Shown here: piece after piece, positions 5,709 to 13,100 of the stretch
Numbering within the stretch: position 1 is the stretch's first letter
How the letters are laid out: the number at the start of each line of letters is the position of its first letter
Notes under the pieces: model-generated
Database searches by the model: none
The model's input: the letters and a program-made list of their open reading frames with translations, nothing else
What the model was told of the DNA's origin: nothing
Position numbers and translations under genes: made by a program
From: a virus
Strand: one strand, 5' to 3'
Virus record (IMG/VR): IMGVR_UViG_3300020020_000086
Location: 1 to 42,615 of that record
DNA length: 42,615 bases

Positions 5709-6291
5709 CCAACAGCCCGGCGGTGGTCATGGTCAGGCCACCGCCAGCCAGCAGCGCCAGCAGCAGCACCGCCGGGAGGCCACTCCCGGCGGTTTTGCTT
5801 TGGGTGGGCCAGACGTCCGGCGGCTCGCCGTCGAACGTCGTGTAAATCGTTACGGGGGGTGCAACGATTTCGTCGTCGCCGATGCGTTGGGGTTGGAACG
5901 GCTCCTTGGCTTCCCAAACCCAACCCAGCCCTCCGGGGTGTGGCCATGGGATCTGCTCGACCCGAATGCTTTCCGGCTGCGGAAAGTCTGGCGACACGTC
6001 CTCTGCAACCGGCAAAATACGCGGGTTGTCCGCGTATTTTGCCGGTTGTGTTTTCGCGGATTGCCCAGCCTTGCCCAACTTTGCCCAGCCTTGCCTAGCC
6101 CCTTTCGGGGCCCAGCACTGCCACTTACGGCTGTCGTACCGCCACGTCATGTAGGCCCCCGGCCATCTGGCCTTGGCCTCCCGATACGAATAGCAGGCGC
6201 TGGATGCGTCCCCGGCTCCGTCCGCCAGAACGGAGCCCCCCATCCAAATAGACGCACCCAGCGCCACGGCTGCGAGGCTATTGAGCCTCAC
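5689..6291 (-). CDS. Secreted, membrane-anchored protein of rhizobial type (200 aa, GTG start)
   Basis: Starts at GTG 6291 with a good site (GAGGGGG). The N-terminus is a signal peptide (LNSLAAVALGASIWMGGSVLADG). A Cys/Trp/Tyr-rich module follows (YSYREAKARWPGAYMTWRYD, then RKWQCWAPKG), a pattern I associate with many short exported proteins in Bradyrhizobium. The middle is proline-rich, and a C-terminal transmembrane segment (LPAVLLLALLAGGG...) ends in Arg residues. A type-I membrane topology is likely, facing the periplasm. Envelope change or superinfection exclusion is a guess. The coding region contains an 18-bp inverted repeat and a 10-bp tandem repeat. Confidence 0.7.
   Translation of the reverse strand: MRLNSLAAVALGASIWMGGSVLADGAGDASSACYSYREAKARWPGAYMTWRYDSRKWQCWAPKGARQGWAKLGKAGQSAKTQPAKYADNPRILPVAEDVSPDFPQPESIRVEQIPWPHPGGLGWVWEAKEPFQPQRIGDDEIVAPPVTIYTTFDGEPPDVWPTQSKTAGSGLPAVLLLALLAGGGLTMTTAGLLAIRLRS
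5768..5796 (+). terminator. Rho-independent terminator of the rightward early unit
   Basis: A perfect 10-bp stem (ACCGCCGGGA / TCCCGGCGGT) with a 6-base loop and TTTT at the 3' side on the plus strand. It lies 60 bases after the stop of the 74-aa gene and inside the opposing 200-aa gene. Confidence 0.8.
6007..6047. repeat. Perfect 18-bp inverted repeat inside a coding sequence
   Basis: AACCGGCAAAATACGCGG (6007-6024) and its exact reverse complement (6030-6047) are separated by GTTGT. The hairpin sits within the 200-aa secreted protein gene, where it encodes part of AKYADNPRIL. It has no following T-run on the minus strand, so it is not a standard terminator for that gene. An RNA structure or a protein-binding site is possible. 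Confidence 0.9.
6061..6100. repeat. Four tandem copies of a 10-bp unit (TTGCCCAGCC)
   Basis: The copies are TTGCCCAGCC, TTGCCCAACT, TTGCCCAGCC and TTGCCTAGCC, in perfect 10-base phase, followed by a small GC palindrome (CCCCTTTCGGGG). A 10-bp period is not a multiple of a codon, so the protein (GWAKLGKAGQ) is not simply repeated. The phasing is closer to one DNA helical turn. Confidence 0.85.
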
Positions 6292-6649
6292 CGCCGTCCC
6301 CCTCGGTCTTGGTCCGCACCATGGGTTCGTGCTCGATGCTGAAGGCCCGGAGCTGGGCTTGGATGCTAATCAGGATGGCCCGGAAGGTTGCCATGTCGGC
6401 GATGGCTTGGTCGCGTTCGGCTCGCGCCGTCGCCATGCGGCTTTCCAGTTCGGCATTGAGGCTTTGCTGGGCCTCGCCAGCGATCTTGTGGGCGGCCACG
6501 TCGCTTTTGAGCTGGAAGACCTCACGGGCGAGCGCGTTTCGTTCCGCCACCAGCTCATGGTGGGCGGTTAGTCCTTGCCGGATGGCGATCTCTTGGCTTT
6601 CAGGCAGTTGCGCCTTGCCGTTGGGTTGTTTTGACACTTCGGTGGCCAT
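6278..6649 (-). CDS. Hypothetical coiled-coil protein (123 aa)
   Basis: Not recognised. After a short polar start (MATEVSKQPNGKAQLPESQE) nearly the whole protein is a long helix with heptad hydrophobics (HHELVAERNALAREVFQLKS, then LNAELESRMATARAERDQAI). It ends in a charged Glu/Gly tail. The ATG at 6649 follows an exact copy of the shared leader. Its stop overlaps the start of the secreted-protein gene by 14 bases. Probably a dimeric or scaffold-type early protein; no function assigned. Confidence 0.75.
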   Translation of the reverse strand: MATEVSKQPNGKAQLPESQEIAIRQGLTAHHELVAERNALAREVFQLKSDVAAHKIAGEAQQSLNAELESRMATARAERDQAIADMATFRAILISIQAQLRAFSIEHEPMVRTKTEGDGGEAQ

Positions 6650-6657
6650 GTTTCGTT

Positions 6658-6670
6658 CTCCGTTGTGATG
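6658..6670 (-). promoter_or_regulatory. Shared early leader CATCACAACGGAG (copy 4)
   Basis: Exact minus-strand copy, 8 bases before the ATG at 6649. No TAGGCC-N5-GGCCTA operator is nearby, so the leader is not simply part of the operator-promoter cassette. Confidence 0.75.
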
Positions 6671-6671
6671 A

Positions 6672-7292
6672 TTACGCTTGCGGGTGGAACAGGTCGTCCA
6701 GCGGGTCGTCGAAACTTCCGGCGTGCCGGATGGCGTCCAGCGGACTGGGGATTGATCTGCGAACCGCCGCCACCGTTGCGCCGGGCCACTGCAGCTTCAC
6801 GCGGGCCACATCCTTGTGGTGCGACATCAGGCGGGCAATTTCGTCCAGCGTGTAGACCACCTTGGCCCGACCGTCGGCGATGACCTTGAAGGCGGCATCG
6901 TTGTCCTTGACGATGACTGCCACCGTGCCGTCGTCCAGCACCACCTCCCAGAACTCAGGGTTGATCGGCTCAGCGCCAACGCGGGAGGCTTCCCTGTCCA
7001 GCGTTCGCCACGCCACGCACATGCGGGCACACTCCTGCCGGAGCGTCTCCAGATCGCCGTGCAGGATCGCTGCACTGACCCGATAGAGCTGCCGGTCGAA
7101 CTTCTCACGCAGCTCCGGGGAGACCAGCAGGCGGAGCCTGCCTTGCCCCCACCGCTCCTGCATCTGCAGCGCCAGCGCGTTGACGCCGTCGAGGTGGGCC
7201 CGCCCGGCGATGTAAGTGCCGTGGCTGGCGTCCCAGCCGTTGGGGTTGGTGACCGCCGTGGGTGGATTTTTCTGCCGTGAAGGCTTGGCCAT
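6672..7292 (-). CDS. Conserved hypothetical protein beside replication region (206 aa)
   Basis: Not recognised by function. The N-terminus is basic and polar. Residues 35-105 are helical with a pattern I recall from uncharacterised rhizobial phage proteins (RLRLLVSPELREKFDRQLYR, ILHGDLETLRQECARMCVAW). Residues 110-150 look like beta strands (FWEVVLDDGTVAVIVKDN). The start ATG at 7292 has a good AAGGA site. It is the first gene downstream of the iteron region, in the same direction as the Prim-Pol/helicase gene, so involvement in replication control is possible. Confidence 0.75.
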   Translation of the reverse strand: MAKPSRQKNPPTAVTNPNGWDASHGTYIAGRAHLDGVNALALQMQERWGQGRLRLLVSPELREKFDRQLYRVSAAILHGDLETLRQECARMCVAWRTLDREASRVGAEPINPEFWEVVLDDGTVAVIVKDNDAAFKVIADGRAKVVYTLDEIARLMSHHKDVARVKLQWPGATVAAVRRSIPSPLDAIRHAGSFDDPLDDLFHPQA

Positions 7293-7501
7293 TTTCGTAT
7301 CCTTTTTTGAGGGACGCTTCGCTACGCTTAGCTACGCTACGCTACGATCCCCCTTCGGGAGGGGATCGTAGCGGCGGCTGATACGACGATTGTTGAGGTT
7401 TTTCATATAGTTACACGTTTTCGTAGCAGGCCGTAGCATCTGCTACGATACGGTCGTTTGGTCGGTTTTGCCGTAGCAGCCTCTGATACGATTTTCGTTC
7501 T
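7293..7501. other. Origin-like iteron region (probable replication origin or control region)
   Basis: No gene in 209 bases. The hexamer GCTACG/CGTAGC occurs nine times. It includes a run of tandem 5-mers at 7316-7345 (GCTTC GCTAC GCTTA then GCTAC three times), a 13-bp perfect stem (CGCTACGATCCCC 7340-7352 / GGGGATCGTAGCG 7361-7373), isolated CGTAGC at 7422 and 7472, and a near-palindrome CGTAGCATCTGCTACG at 7432-7447. An AT-richer stretch lies at about 7388-7420. Iterons plus an AT-rich segment directly 3' of a Prim-Pol/helicase gene is the usual look of a replicon origin, but this is inference. The stem could also act as a terminator or attenuator. Confidence 0.55.
7340..7373. repeat. 13-bp perfect hairpin within the iteron region
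   Basis: Arms CGCTACGATCCCC and GGGGATCGTAGCG flank an 8-base loop containing TTCG. The outer arm sequences are themselves iteron copies. There is no T-run on either strand. Confidence 0.85.
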
Positions 7502-9589
7502 CTATTCATTCTCGTCTCCGGCGACCCCTATCTCGTCCCGCCCCTTGGCTGTCAGGCGGTACTTTCCGCCCCGGTGTTTGACCACCAGCTTGTCGTTCCG
7601 CAGCCGCTCCACGATGCGCTGGACCCGGTACTTTTGCGGTTCGCCGTCGGCCATGAAGCCAGCCCGGCTGGCGAGATTAGAGAACGACGCCCGCGGGTCG
7701 GCATGCATCAGCCGCAGCACCCGGTTCTCGTCTGCCTCCTGCACGTTCTCCGTCATCTCGACTGTCGTGTCCGAGATCGGCTTAGCCACCACGCTGGGCA
7801 TCAAGCGCCCCTCGGCGTCCACCACGCGCGCGCTCTCCGCGCCCGCCAATTCGAACGAGCACGGGTTGAACTCGGGCCCCCGGAACTTGCCCTGCCAGTG
7901 CAGCGAAACATGCTTGTCGCCGTCGCTCCACAGCGTCAGGTTCCCGTCGACCTCATTCAGGAAGGCCGACCCGCCCATCGGCAGCAGGTTGTCGCGTGGC
8001 GCGTTCTTGACCGGGTGGCAATTGACCAGAACGGTCGGCTTGCCGTTGAGGAACGTGAGCTGCCGCAATTGCCGGGCATAGGCACCCTGCTGGCTGTTGC
8101 TGTTGGTCTCGTCGCCGGGGAAGTAAGCCGCCGCGGTATCGACCATGACCAGCATCAGGTCGGGGATGGCGTCGGCCGCGGCCCGGATCGCGGGCATGCT
8201 GGCCTCGATGTTCACCACACCGGCAACAAACCGCATTTTCAGATCTTCAGCGACAAAGCCGTAGGCCTCCGCCAGCACCAGATAACGGGCCCGGATATCG
8301 TCCGGGTTCTCCCCTGCCAGCAGCAGGACAGTGCCACTCTTGACCGTGCGGCCGTGCATGTCCTGCCCGCGCGCGACGCACTGGCCGATGTACATGGCCA
8401 CCGCGGTCTTGCCGTGCCCGGTCCGGGCCGTCAGCGAGTACAGGTAACCCCGCTGCAGCATGCCGTCGATCAGATACGCCGGAGGCGTGAACCCGGCGAC
8501 GAACTCGGCCGCCGTCAGCACCGTACAATTAGGAGCCGCCGCGGCCGGGTCTATTTGTACGGCCGGGCGTTGTGCAGCACCCGAAAAAATGCCCGCAGCT
8601 TTTCGTTGCTCCTTGGGTGGCCGGGTGGCAGCCGCCTGCGCGATCTCGACATGCCACTTGGCAAACGCCGCCCGCCACTTGGCGTCGAACTCGGACCAGC
8701 CCCGGTTCTCGCGTTCTAGCCCGCCCTCCTTGGTCTCGCCGGGGAGGGGCACCTGCACCTCGACGTTGCGCAGGTAGTCCGCCCACGTCGCATTCAGCTC
8801 GGCCTGTCCGGCTGGGATCGGGCTGTCGATGTAGTAGCCGACCAGCGCCGCCCAGATCATGTCGGCCATGTAGGCCTCGCGACCGTCGATGCGCCGCCCG
8901 AAGGCCGTGAAGGTCTGGCCGGGATTTTGGTCTGTTTGAGCGGTTTGACTGATTTGATCGATATGAGCGGTTTGATCAGTCGGGCCGGGAACGCCACGCT
9001 CGCCGGTCAGCTTCTCCAGCTCCTCGATCAGCCAGTCCGGTATGACAAGGATCTCGACCTCCCACGGGGCCCGGCCGGGCAGCCATTCGTAGGCCCGCCC
9101 GGAAGCGTGCCGGGTCGGCGGCAGCACCGCAAAGCCGCCCTTGCCGCGGATGTCGACGTCGTGCCCCGTGGACGCATTGGACAGCATCCAACCCGCAGGA
9201 CATTGGAAGAACATCTGGCGGCCGCCGCCGCCGGTCCGCTGCTCCCACGTCTCCAGCTCGAGCCCGTTGTTGTTGACGTCGAGAACCCGCTGCCACCATG
9301 CCGCCGCCTTGCCGCCGACCTTGTAGGTGTCCAGATCCACCATGATCTTGCTGCCGGAGCACGGCCCGGTCAGCACGCCCATGTCGTCCATGCCGACATA
9401 CTTGCCGCCGATCGCGTACCAGCTGTCGAACAGGGTCTGCGGCACCAGCTCGTTCTGGTACTCGCGCCAGCCCGCCAGCATCGGCCGCTTGTCGCGGCAT
9501 GGCACCACCTGCAGGCCGCACGCGCGATACATCTCCGCCCACTGGGCGGGACCGGCAAAATCAGGATCGAAGCTTGGGAGCGGAGGCAT
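7502..9589 (-). CDS. Prim-Pol / RepA-like helicase fusion replication protein (695 aa)
   Basis: A likely replication initiator with primase-polymerase and ATPase parts. The N-terminal Prim-Pol-type domain (residues about 15-190) shows AEMYRACGLQVVPC-DKRP, an acidic pair IMVDLD (85, 87), TGGGGRQMFF (Arg where a His is common) and VDIRGKGGFAVLPPT. A RecA/AAA ATPase follows, with Walker A GHGKTA (about 391-396) and Walker B LMLVMVD (about 478-484). The C-terminus is a winged-helix-like DNA-binding region. ATG 9589 has a strong GGAGG. The stop is next to the iteron region. The linker (210-225) carries an imperfect 27-bp tandem repeat. Confidence 0.85.
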   Translation of the reverse strand: MPPLPSFDPDFAGPAQWAEMYRACGLQVVPCRDKRPMLAGWREYQNELVPQTLFDSWYAIGGKYVGMDDMGVLTGPCSGSKIMVDLDTYKVGGKAAAWWQRVLDVNNNGLELETWEQRTGGGGRQMFFQCPAGWMLSNASTGHDVDIRGKGGFAVLPPTRHASGRAYEWLPGRAPWEVEILVIPDWLIEELEKLTGERGVPGPTDQTAHIDQISQTAQTDQNPGQTFTAFGRRIDGREAYMADMIWAALVGYYIDSPIPAGQAELNATWADYLRNVEVQVPLPGETKEGGLERENRGWSEFDAKWRAAFAKWHVEIAQAAATRPPKEQRKAAGIFSGAAQRPAVQIDPAAAAPNCTVLTAAEFVAGFTPPAYLIDGMLQRGYLYSLTARTGHGKTAVAMYIGQCVARGQDMHGRTVKSGTVLLLAGENPDDIRARYLVLAEAYGFVAEDLKMRFVAGVVNIEASMPAIRAAADAIPDLMLVMVDTAAAYFPGDETNSNSQQGAYARQLRQLTFLNGKPTVLVNCHPVKNAPRDNLLPMGGSAFLNEVDGNLTLWSDGDKHVSLHWQGKFRGPEFNPCSFELAGAESARVVDAEGRLMPSVVAKPISDTTVEMTENVQEADENRVLRLMHADPRASFSNLASRAGFMADGEPQKYRVQRIVERLRNDKLVVKHRGGKYRLTAKGRDEIGVAGDENE
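8938..8975. repeat. Imperfect 27-bp in-frame repeat in the Prim-Pol/ATPase linker
   Basis: GAGCGGTTTGA occurs at 8938-8948 and again at 8965-8975, exactly nine codons apart. The protein reads TAHIDQISQ-TAQTDQNPG, a polar linker between the two enzymatic domains. A similar Thr/Gln/Asn-rich tract, NAENAKNAQTQ, occurs in the scaffold protein. Confidence 0.7.
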
Positions 9590-9691
9590 CAGAGGCCTCC
9601 TGAATTGTTGTCCGGCCGGGCCGGGACTGCTATGAACATGGTTGTGGTTTCCTTTGGTTTTGCTTTCCAGAGCGCCAATGGGTTCTACACC

Positions 9692-9723
9692 AAAGGCGGG
9701 GGCCCCCAAGCCCCCGCCTTTTT
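9692..9723 (+). terminator. GC hairpin with T5 between replication genes
   Basis: GGCGGGGGC (9695-9703) pairs with GCCCCCGCC (9710-9718), followed on the plus strand by TTTTT and on the minus strand only by TTTGG. All neighbouring genes run on the minus strand. It may therefore weakly attenuate between the SSB-like gene and the helicase, or block antisense transcription. Confidence 0.6.
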
Positions 9724-9741
9724 ACGTTGTCCCCGCTAATC

Positions 9742-10497
9742 TCAGCCGAAATCGTCGGGCGAGACCGTCGCAGTGGCCCGCTGCGGCTGCTGCGCTACAG
9801 GGTTCTCCCACGGCACCATCTTGGCCAGTGCCGCCAGCGGCTGCGGCTGCCCCGGCGGCGGCGCATACTGCCCACCGGTCGCTGGCGGTCCGCCATTGAG
9901 CGGCCGTGCGCCCTGCAGATGCGGCGTCGGTGCCACCATGGCATTCGGCGGCGGCAGGTCCTGCCGATCGGCCCAGCCAACGATCTGCCACACCGGCTGA
10001 TAGTTGGTGCTCTGCCGCACGCCGCTCCCGGTCGTCACCGGCACCGTCTCCGGCATGATGATCACCGGAAGCTTGCCGGGGTTGGCCGCCATTCCCGCCT
10101 GATACTCCGGATACAGCTTCTCCATCGATGCGCGGAACGAATTGGACGTCCCGGCCATCTGCCGCACGTCGCCGCCGCAGCCCTTGGCAAGCTTCAGCGT
10201 GACCCGCAGGCCCTGCATGAAGTTCGGCCCCGGACACTCAGGCAGGGGATAGCCGGGAAACGGCACCATCACGAACGACGGCTGGCCGCCCGACGCAAAG
10301 TCCATCCAGCCGATCTCCAGCGCGTCGAGCGCCGCGATCGCCTTGAACGTGTTGGTGATGTCGACCTTTTCCTTTTCCCATCCATTGATGGTCTGCACGC
10401 TGTCGCGCCGGAACAGCCGCCCGGCCTTGGCGTCGTATTGCAGGATCGGCATGAAATCGCCGCTGCTCTTCTTCACAGTAAAACCGAAAATGCTCAT
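9742..10497 (-). CDS. Probable single-stranded DNA-binding or replication accessory protein (251 aa)
   Basis: The start ATG at 10497 has a strong AGAGGAG. The first 160 residues are a conserved-looking mixed fold (MSIFGFTVKKSSGDFMPILQ, LEIGWMDFASGGQPSFVMVP, NFMQGLRVTLKLAKGCGG, TSNSFRASMEKLYPEYQAGM). A long proline/glutamine-rich linker follows, ending in a short acidic tip, VSPDDFG. Globular domain, disordered tail and acidic tip is the architecture of SSB proteins (E. coli tail DDDIPF). With a Prim-Pol/helicase downstream and a nuclease upstream, a single-strand-binding role is likely but inferred. Confidence 0.6.
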   Translation of the reverse strand: MSIFGFTVKKSSGDFMPILQYDAKAGRLFRRDSVQTINGWEKEKVDITNTFKAIAALDALEIGWMDFASGGQPSFVMVPFPGYPLPECPGPNFMQGLRVTLKLAKGCGGDVRQMAGTSNSFRASMEKLYPEYQAGMAANPGKLPVIIMPETVPVTTGSGVRQSTNYQPVWQIVGWADRQDLPPPNAMVAPTPHLQGARPLNGGPPATGGQYAPPPGQPQPLAALAKMVPWENPVAQQPQRATATVSPDDFG

Positions 10498-10515
10498 GGC
10501 ATTTTCTCCTCTGTT

Positions 10516-10535
10516 GCGGCAGTCAGGTCTGCCGC
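10516..10535. other. Small hairpin before the SSB-like gene
   Basis: GCGGCAG and CTGCCGC are separated by six bases, just upstream of the AGAGGAG ribosome-binding site on the minus strand. It could modulate translation of the SSB-like gene. No T-run. Confidence 0.4.
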
Positions 10536-10564
10536 GCACCACACCGGATGATCCCGGTATCGGA

Positions 10565-10918
10565 CTATTCTGGCGGCGTGTATTTTTCGTACGGGCCCGC
10601 GTAGTCGGTCATATCATGTTTCGACGGCGACGCCCGCGTCTCGAAAAACTCACCCAGCTCGGGATGCTTGTCCATGAACCACCGCGACATGCGCGGCGTC
10701 CAGTTGTTGTTGCAGGTGAAGTCGCGTTCGCCCTTGTCAACCTCGTAATGCCAGCGGATGCGGTGCATGACCGCGCGCGCCGAGTAGTGCTCAAAGCCAC
10801 GCCGGGACAGTTCCAAGGTGAGCTTCTCAAACAGAAATACCACCCGCGGCGGAATACCGTTCACGTCACGCCGGTCGCGGCGGCCCTTGAACAGATCCCC
10901 CTGCCCGTTGTCGTCCAC
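10565..10918 (-). CDS. Conserved phage protein of the replication block (117 aa, GTG start)
   Basis: The start is taken as GTG 10918, whose G is shared with the nuclease stop (TAGTG). A TTG four codons earlier is possible. The protein has a conserved core of the kind seen in many phage replication regions: PRVVFLFEKLTLELSRRGFE, YSARAVMHRIRWHYEVDKG, FTCNNNWTPRMSRWFMDKHP and ELGEFFETR. I recall such proteins as uncharacterised. The Arg/His/Trp-rich helical core suggests nucleic-acid contact. Function not established. Confidence 0.75.
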   Translation of the reverse strand: MDDNGQGDLFKGRRDRRDVNGIPPRVVFLFEKLTLELSRRGFEHYSARAVMHRIRWHYEVDKGERDFTCNNNWTPRMSRWFMDKHPELGEFFETRASPSKHDMTDYAGPYEKYTPPE

Positions 10919-11703
10919 TAGACGCCCCAATACTTGAATGCCAGCGCCCTCTGCTTTGGCTCCTTCCAGAGGAAAGAGTCAACGTCCGGCGCAGTGATCG
11001 ACAGAAAGAACTCCGGGTCTCTCGACAGCGCGATGAAGTTCTCGACGTTCTTGGCAATCCGCAGCAGTGCGTTGCGGTGCGCCGTGATGTTCTCAAGCTT
11101 GTAGGGCGCGATCTTTTTCGGTGTCACGTAAACCAGATGCGCCGCCATGTTGTCGGAGCCGCTGTACAGCGCCACCTGCCGCGCGTGCGGGATCTTGATC
11201 TCCGACGGCATTTTTTCGGTGGTCTTCAGGTCGGCGATGATGCCGTGCTGGTCCCACGCGAAGTCGTACTTGCCGACGATCGGCAGCCGCAGCTCGTCGG
11301 GGTGCCACTCGACCCAGCCCTGCGTCGACGTCGGAACGCCGTACTGGCGCATCTGCTTGAGCGCCGCCGTCACCATGTCGCCGATCGTATTGCGGTACAG
11401 CGCGCGCCGCGGGTCCGGCGACAGCAGTGTCAGCTCGTCATACTTCTTCTCGGCAACGTCGATGCAGTGCTCAAGCTTGGCCCTCGGGTCCATCAGCCCA
11501 AGCGTCACGCCATCCTCGACCGCGGTGCCGCGGTGTGCCGGGACGCCGACCGTCTGCTTGTCGCCGATGATGCGCTCGACCACGAACATGCTGATCGACA
11601 TCGCGAACATATTCAGCGAGCTGGGCGAGTGCCGGTAGTACATCGGGTCCGGCTCGACGTTGGGGTCGAGGCCGAAGAGATCTTTTTGTGCTGCCATGGT
11701 CAT
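10918..11703 (-). CDS. PD-(D/E)XK exonuclease, RecB/Cas4-like (261 aa)
   Basis: The nuclease core is visible: HRGTAVEDGV (about 57-66) supplies the early Glu. GKYDFAWDQHGIIADLKTT (about 144-162) gives Asp147 and the D-x-K catalytic triad Asp158/Lys160. IPHARQVALYSG (about 171-182) is the QxxxY-type helix. This matches phage recombination or processing exonucleases of the PDDEXK_1/RecB family, which degrade or trim DNA ends during replication or recombination. The start is ATG 11703 (a second ATG at 11697 is possible). The SSB-like and helicase genes follow, forming a replication-recombination set. Confidence 0.85.
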   Translation of the reverse strand: MTMAAQKDLFGLDPNVEPDPMYYRHSPSSLNMFAMSISMFVVERIIGDKQTVGVPAHRGTAVEDGVTLGLMDPRAKLEHCIDVAEKKYDELTLLSPDPRRALYRNTIGDMVTAALKQMRQYGVPTSTQGWVEWHPDELRLPIVGKYDFAWDQHGIIADLKTTEKMPSEIKIPHARQVALYSGSDNMAAHLVYVTPKKIAPYKLENITAHRNALLRIAKNVENFIALSRDPEFFLSITAPDVDSFLWKEPKQRALAFKYWGV

Positions 11704-11726
11704 TCCAGAAAACTACGACTGTTCGG

Positions 11727-12890
11727 TCATGCGGTCAATCGCGCGGCGATCTTCTCACCGGCCTGCGCCTCGGTCAGGTGCCCCGGCGGGATCGGTGCAA
11801 AGCGACTGATGTTGTAGGTCTCAAAGTCGGTCTCGATCAGCGGTGTGTGATGCAGACCCGGCACCGTGATGGTGACGCGATAACCATTCCACTCGAACTT
11901 GCGCAGGCCGCGGTGGTGAAATTTGACGTACTTGGTGCCCAGTCTGGTCTCGCGCTTGTGGGCCCGGACAATGTGGAAGATCCGCTTTGTCTTGCCGTTG
12001 TCGACCACCGGCTCGCGGTCCCTGAAGAAGTAGGCGGTGCGCTTGATCGGGATATTGAACTCGGCTGCGGCGTCGCCCTTGTGCACCATGATGCGCGTGT
12101 TGGCGAGCGCCGCGTCGCCCACCGCAGAGGCCGCCCAGCAGAACGACGACACGCCAATCCGCTCCGGCGAGGTTTTGTTTTGTATGGCGATGTCCTTGAT
12201 GATCTCGGGATAATCGATGCTGGGGATGGTAAAGTGACTGCGCTTTTTATATTCCCGCCGCTCCTTGATCGAGGAGCGGCCGCGCTCCTTCAGCAGGACA
12301 ACCTCGTTGTCCTTTGTCACCGCCACCCGGTAGCTCGCCATCAGCCCGTACTTGGCTATCGGCGCGAGCTTGTTCTCGTCGGTGTAGAATATCGTGACGT
12401 CGTAGAACGTGACGCCCTCCCGCGCCTCAAAGGGACTGGGCTTGCGGCGCGTGAAGTAGATGAATTTGACGTAGATCTTCACACGGTTGTCTGGAATGCT
12501 TTTTGAGTTGTGGATCAGCACGCCACCGAAGGCCGGGCGATGCTGCTTGAATACGTGCGGCACGTCGTAGTTATACAGCTCGCCATCCATCGGCACGATA
12601 TGCAGGCCGGTGCGGCCCATCAGGCCGTACGCGCCGGGATCTGATTTCTTCATTTTGATGATGTAGCGAAAATAGCGATCGAGATTGTCGAGGATCGCAC
12701 CCTTGAAGCGGTAGGAATGAACGTCCAGCTCGGCGTCTTCGATCGACTTGGCCGCCGTGACCGGCGGCAGCTCGACCTCTTCGGTGACCTCGGGTTTTCT
12801 TCTGCGAAATAGTCTCGCCCACAGCCGGGCCAGCATGTCTGAGATATCTCGAACGACCGAAACGCGCGCAGAAATCTCCGTCAATGTCAT
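11727..12890 (-). CDS. Conserved hypothetical protein (387 aa)
   Basis: Not recognised by function. The start is ATG 12890 (AAGGGTGG upstream); a GTG three codons earlier is possible. The N-terminus holds an Arg-rich segment (LWARLFRRRKPEVTE). The middle is rich in aromatic and basic residues. The C-terminal third has a pattern I recall in uncharacterised rhizobial and phage proteins: TKRIFHIVRAHKRET, VKFHHRGLRKFEWNGYRVTI, PGLHHTPL. Basic composition suggests nucleic-acid binding, perhaps a DNA-modification or host-interaction factor, but no motif proves it. It lies upstream of the exonuclease in the same direction. Confidence 0.75.
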   Translation of the reverse strand: MTLTEISARVSVVRDISDMLARLWARLFRRRKPEVTEEVELPPVTAAKSIEDAELDVHSYRFKGAILDNLDRYFRYIIKMKKSDPGAYGLMGRTGLHIVPMDGELYNYDVPHVFKQHRPAFGGVLIHNSKSIPDNRVKIYVKFIYFTRRKPSPFEAREGVTFYDVTIFYTDENKLAPIAKYGLMASYRVAVTKDNEVVLLKERGRSSIKERREYKKRSHFTIPSIDYPEIIKDIAIQNKTSPERIGVSSFCWAASAVGDAALANTRIMVHKGDAAAEFNIPIKRTAYFFRDREPVVDNGKTKRIFHIVRAHKRETRLGTKYVKFHHRGLRKFEWNGYRVTITVPGLHHTPLIETDFETYNISRFAPIPPGHLTEAQAGEKIAARLTA

Positions 12891-12905
12891 TAGCGCCACC
12901 CTTGG

Positions 12906-13097
12906 TTAGTTATCCTGTCGGAATGTAATTGGCCCGTTCATTTTGTCGGAGCTGTCCTTGACCATGTCGCGCAGCCACAGCGACACCGCCTCGGCGAGCG
13001 CGTAATTGGGCAGGCCGGTGACCTGCACCGTGATGGTCTGGGTGCCGTCGTCCTGCTCGTCGATCCAGCAGTTCATATCCAGCGTTGTCTTGGGCAT
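12906..13097 (-). CDS. Hypothetical small protein (63 aa)
   Basis: Not recognised. A compact sequence with a beta-rich N-terminus (MNCWIDEQDDGTQTITVQVT) and a helix (AEAVSLWLRDMVKDSSDKM), ending ITFRQDN. The length and spacing (15 bases to the next gene, 3 to the previous) fit an operon member. Function unknown. Confidence 0.65.
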   Translation of the reverse strand: MPKTTLDMNCWIDEQDDGTQTITVQVTGLPNYALAEAVSLWLRDMVKDSSDKMNGPITFRQDN

Positions 13098-13100
13098 GGT

